The notes beneath the pieces are model-generated. The model did not search any database, was not told the origin of the DNA, and was given only the letters and a program-made list of their open reading frames with translations. Source: Clostridia bacterium (GTDB lineage: Bacteria; Bacillota; Clostridia; Christensenellales; Pumilibacteraceae). Taken from it: 7,042 bases of DNA. The position numbers and the translations under genes are program-made. Below, piece after piece: positions 5,270 through 7,042 of this stretch. The stretch covers positions 1-7,042 of the forward strand of contig JAFTMM010000088.1 of assembly GCA_017452405.1 (NCBI GenBank), read 5' to 3'. The first letter of the stretch is position 1, and each line of letters begins with the position of its first letter.

Positions 5270-5299
5270 TTGATTTTACCCCTTCGTATGTGGTATATT
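5270..5299 (+). promoter_or_regulatory. Promoter (extended -10) for the uL15-like membrane protein
   Basis: TTGATT (5270-5275), 18 bases, then TATATT (5294-5299) preceded by TGG. The 13-base core TGGTATATTATAA is identical to that in front of rpsF. The leader is about 50 bases and ends in AGAGGAGG (5345-5352), a strong ribosome-binding site five bases before the ATG. Confidence 0.6.
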
Positions 5300-5357
5300 A
5301 TAACAAACTAAAAACTCTTAACTAATTGATTAAATATTATAGACAGAGGAGGCGTCA

Positions 5358-6617
5358 ATGGAAGGATACCAGATTGCAATAATAGTCATTATTGCCGTTA
5401 TTGCTCTTATACTTATCGTTAATCATATCGTGTACGGTTTAATGAAAAAGAAAAAAGAGCAGGCACTCAAATCAGCAGAAGAAAGTCAAATGCAAGGCTC
5501 GCAGGACGCCGACTTTGCGGAAGCAGAGACGGACGAGAGCGCGGATGAAGAAGTAATCGTAGACGTCGAGCTTGCCCACACCGTAGAAGACGATCCGTCC
5601 AAGGACGTAGATGTTTCAGACGAGGTTGTGGAAGAAGAAGTCAAAGACGCAGTCGTTATCGAGGGGCTGGAGGGCTTTATTTCGGGCAAAGAGGGCGACG
5701 ACGGCGAAGGCGCAGAGCTGTTTACCGAAACCAAACGCATTTACGTCATGTATAACCGTTCGTTTAGAGCTAAACTCGTTCAGTCTGACGACGAGGTTAA
5801 GGCGCGCTACACGGCGGTCAAGAACGCATTACTTTCCTACAAAAAGACACGCTCGCGCACGAGCTGGGCTTGCGATACTATCAGCTACGGCAGGTCGGCA
5901 ATAGCTAAGTTCGCGGTTCGCGGAAAAACGCTGTCAGTGTATCTTGCAATCGATCCCAAAGCGCTGGAAGGAACTAAATATAAGGTAGAAGACGCGTCTG
6001 CGCTTAAGCGTTACGGCGCAACGCCGACCAGACTCAAACTCCGTTCCGCGCGCTCGGCTAAGTACGCAATCGAGCTTGTTTCGTCCATGATGACGGCACT
6101 CGGCGCCGTTAAAGGCGAAGACAAGACGGACGATTACGATCTTGCGTACGTGGGTACGGAAGAACTTATCCGCGCAGGGCTTATAAAAATGCTTGCAACG
6201 GACGAGGTCGGCACGGAGATTGCCAAAGCCGACTTTGGCGCGCTCTCCCGCGAAAAATTCCGCGTAGTTACCGGTCTTGAAATCCGCAAGTCCGTCAGCG
6301 TAACCGAAGCGGCAAGCGCAATTACCGACGAGGTAGCCGAAAAGCTTGCTATGCACGAGCATGAAACCGCTTTCCACCGTGGAACGAAAAAGGGCATAAT
6401 CAATATCGACACGCTGTCCGAAAGCTTCCAGAGTGGTGATACCGTAGATATTATCGAGCTTAAAGAAAAAGGACTTATCGGCAAAAACGTCGGTTATATA
6501 AAAGTCCTTGCGCGCGGTAATCTTAACAAGTCGCTCACCGTCAAAGCAAACGACTTTTCACTTGACGCCGTAAAGATGATAGTTCTGACCGGTGGCGCAG
6601 CGGTTATTGAAGAATAA
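5358..6617 (+). CDS. Membrane-anchored protein with C-terminal ribosomal uL15-like domain
   Basis: The 419-residue protein starts with one hydrophobic helix (about 5-29) followed by KKKK, so it should be anchored in the membrane with the rest in the cytoplasm. Residues 40-125 are strongly acidic and probably disordered. Residues 128-245 form a conserved-looking domain starting VMYNRSFRAKLVQSDDEVK; I have seen similar segments in clostridial proteins of unknown function but know no name for it. Residues 257-343 are mixed helix/strand and unassigned. Residues 345-419 (GIINIDTLSESF, DIIELKEKGLIG, then K382 to G412) resemble the C-terminal part of ribosomal protein uL15. From memory, K-V-L-A-R-G-N-L to A404 and G412 also fits the uL15 signature. 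Ribosomal uL15 is about 145 residues, soluble and encoded in the spc operon, so this is not the standard rplO. A membrane or ribosome-linked role is inference only. It has its own promoter and terminator. Confidence 0.85.
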   Translation: MEGYQIAIIVIIAVIALILIVNHIVYGLMKKKKEQALKSAEESQMQGSQDADFAEAETDESADEEVIVDVELAHTVEDDPSKDVDVSDEVVEEEVKDAVVIEGLEGFISGKEGDDGEGAELFTETKRIYVMYNRSFRAKLVQSDDEVKARYTAVKNALLSYKKTRSRTSWACDTISYGRSAIAKFAVRGKTLSVYLAIDPKALEGTKYKVEDASALKRYGATPTRLKLRSARSAKYAIELVSSMMTALGAVKGEDKTDDYDLAYVGTEELIRAGLIKMLATDEVGTEIAKADFGALSREKFRVVTGLEIRKSVSVTEAASAITDEVAEKLAMHEHETAFHRGTKKGIINIDTLSESFQSGDTVDIIELKEKGLIGKNVGYIKVLARGNLNKSLTVKANDFSLDAVKMIVLTGGAAVIEE

Positions 6618-6644
6618 AACAGAATAAACGTAATTACGATTTGC

Positions 6645-6681
6645 AAAAGCTCTTTCGCTTAAATGGGTGAAAGAGCTTTTT
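6645..6681 (+). terminator. Intrinsic terminator after the uL15-like gene
   Basis: AAAAGCTCTTTC (6645-6656) and GAAAGAGCTTTT (6669-6680) form a perfect 12-bp stem with a 12-base loop that can close further by G-U pairs, followed by one more T. The A-run on one side and T-run on the other make it potentially bidirectional. A short palindrome, CGTAATTACG, lies just upstream at 6629-6638. Confidence 0.9.
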
Positions 6682-6709
6682 ACGTTAAAACTTATTTAAT
6701 AAGGTCTTT

Positions 6710-6778
6710 GTCATCCTGAGCGTAAGCGATAGGATCTCGGAGATTTCTCCACTTCGCTAACGCTTCGGTCGAAATGAC
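6710..6778. repeat. Palindromic GTCATCCTGAGCG intergenic repeat, copy 1
   Basis: The element begins GTCATCCTGAGCG and ends with CGAAATGAC, so its ends are inverted (GTCAT/ATGAC, continuing imperfectly through AAGCG/CGCTT). Inside is a perfect GGAGA-TT-TCTCC hairpin (6739-6750). Sequences of this type, GTCATTCTGAGCGAAG and similar, recur between genes in many bacterial genomes; whether they are non-autonomous mobile palindromes is not settled. Confidence 0.7.
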
Positions 6779-6786
6779 GGACTTTC

Positions 6787-6843
6787 GTCCTCCTGAGCAA
6801 CACACTCTTTGTCATTCTGAGCACACTTTTCGTCATCCTGAGC
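6787..6843. repeat. Three clustered copies of the repeat end motif GTCMTYCTGAGC
   Basis: GTCCTCCTGAGC (6787-6798), GTCATTCTGAGC (6811-6822) and GTCATCCTGAGC (6832-6843) stand in the same direction with starts 24 and 21 bases apart. Each is preceded by a T-rich CTTT or TTTC. The first two lack a matching right end, so they look like broken or repeatedly inserted left ends of the element that is whole at 6710-6778. Confidence 0.65.
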
Positions 6844-6910
6844 GGTAGCCCGAAGGATCTTAGATAAAGTCGAGATACTTCGACTACGCATGCGCTCCGC
6901 TCAGTATGAC
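6832..6910. repeat. Palindromic repeat, copy 2, overlapping the tandem array
   Basis: The left end GTCATCCTGAGCGG (6832-6845) is inverted at CCGCTCAGTATGAC (6897-6910), matching 13 of 14 bases. The right half of this element is the first unit of the tandem array, so the array appears to have grown by duplicating half a palindromic element. Confidence 0.65.
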
Positions 6911-7042
6911 TTAATAAAGTCGAGATACTTCGACTACGCATGCGCTCCGCTCAGTATGCCTTAAATTAAAGTCGAGATACTTCGACTACGCATGCGCTCC
7001 GCTCAGTATGACTTAATAAAGTCGAGATACTTCGACTACGCA
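6866..7042. repeat. 50-52 bp tandem repeat array, truncated by window end
   Basis: An identical 43-base core starts at 6866, 6916 and 6968, and a fourth copy starting at 7018 is cut at 7042. Cores are separated by ACTTAAT (7 bases), CCTTAAATT (9 bases) and ACTTAAT. Each core holds an inverted repeat AGTCGA-GATACT-TCGACT, a CGCATGCG palindrome and the CGCTCAGTATG end. The gaps are too short and too alike to be CRISPR spacers. The small minus-strand reading frame across 6711-6941 is repeat-derived and not a credible gene. Confidence 0.9.

Noticed and set aside
5318..5333. Palindrome TTAACTAATTGATTAA in the leader of the uL15-like gene
   Set aside because: Two of eight base pairs mismatch and the region is AT-rich, so chance is sufficient explanation.
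5486..5740. 84-residue Ser-rich minus-strand frame
   Set aside because: It is the antisense of the acidic linker codons (GAA/GAC/GAG) of the uL15-like gene.
5934..6484. Two minus-strand frames of 147 and 116 residues opposite the uL15-like gene
   Set aside because: No motifs, no ribosome-binding sites, and they overlap each other and a supported gene.
6711..6941. 76-residue minus-strand frame at the right end
   Set aside because: It is made entirely of intergenic palindromic and tandem repeats; such repeat-derived frames are common false genes.
6866..7042. CRISPR array
   Set aside because: Units of 43 identical bases are separated by only 7-9 near-identical bases, so there are no spacers, and no cas gene is present.

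Overview
The window looks like a chromosomal segment from a low-to-mid GC Firmicute, most likely an uncultured gut-type Clostridia. The reasons are consensus sigma-A promoters (TTGACA-17-TATAAT), strong AGGAGG-type Shine-Dalgarno sites, a compact rpsF-ssb-rpsR operon, a four-ligand (C+) form of S18, and clostridial-style membrane proteins of unknown function. The lineage is inferred from style only. No phage, plasmid, transposase, CRISPR array, tRNA or rRNA is visible.

Layout. Positions 1-639 (minus strand) hold the first 213 codons of an OFA-type major facilitator transporter that runs off the left edge. It is divergent from a small FMN/iron-sulfur flavoprotein (792-1412, plus), and two near-consensus promoters lie back to back between them. 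Positions 1413-1691 have no gene. They carry an array of about eight different short hairpins joined by the linker ATGAATTG, with the linker orientation reversing part-way. The array ends just before a 1-phosphofructokinase gene (1692-2582). A perfect promoter and a palindrome then precede a zinc-ribbon, four-helix membrane protein (2762-3847). A hairpin and promoter overlap leads into the ribosomal operon rpsF (3965-4453), ssb (4481-4876) and rpsR (4895-5176), which ends in a strong intrinsic terminator. Next comes a separately promoted, membrane-anchored protein whose C-terminus resembles ribosomal protein uL15 (5358-6617), with its own terminator. The last 360 bases or so (6682-7042) are non-coding and full of GTCATNCTGAGC palindromic repeats, ending in a 50-52 bp tandem array that continues past the right edge.

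How the parts relate. The S6-SSB-S18 operon is a standard bacterial housekeeping unit; its leader has hairpins that could sequester the rpsF ribosome-binding site. The two membrane proteins flanking it have their own promoters, and the uL15-like one shares a 13-base promoter core with rpsF. The flavoprotein and 1-phosphofructokinase appear to be single-gene units with no visible functional link.

The items most worth pursuing are the variable-stem hairpin array at 1443-1675, the membrane-anchored uL15-like protein, the apparently leaderless flavoprotein mRNA, the rpsF leader, and the nested palindromic/tandem repeat block at the right edge. I did not find a recognisable new defence, secretion or biosynthetic system.
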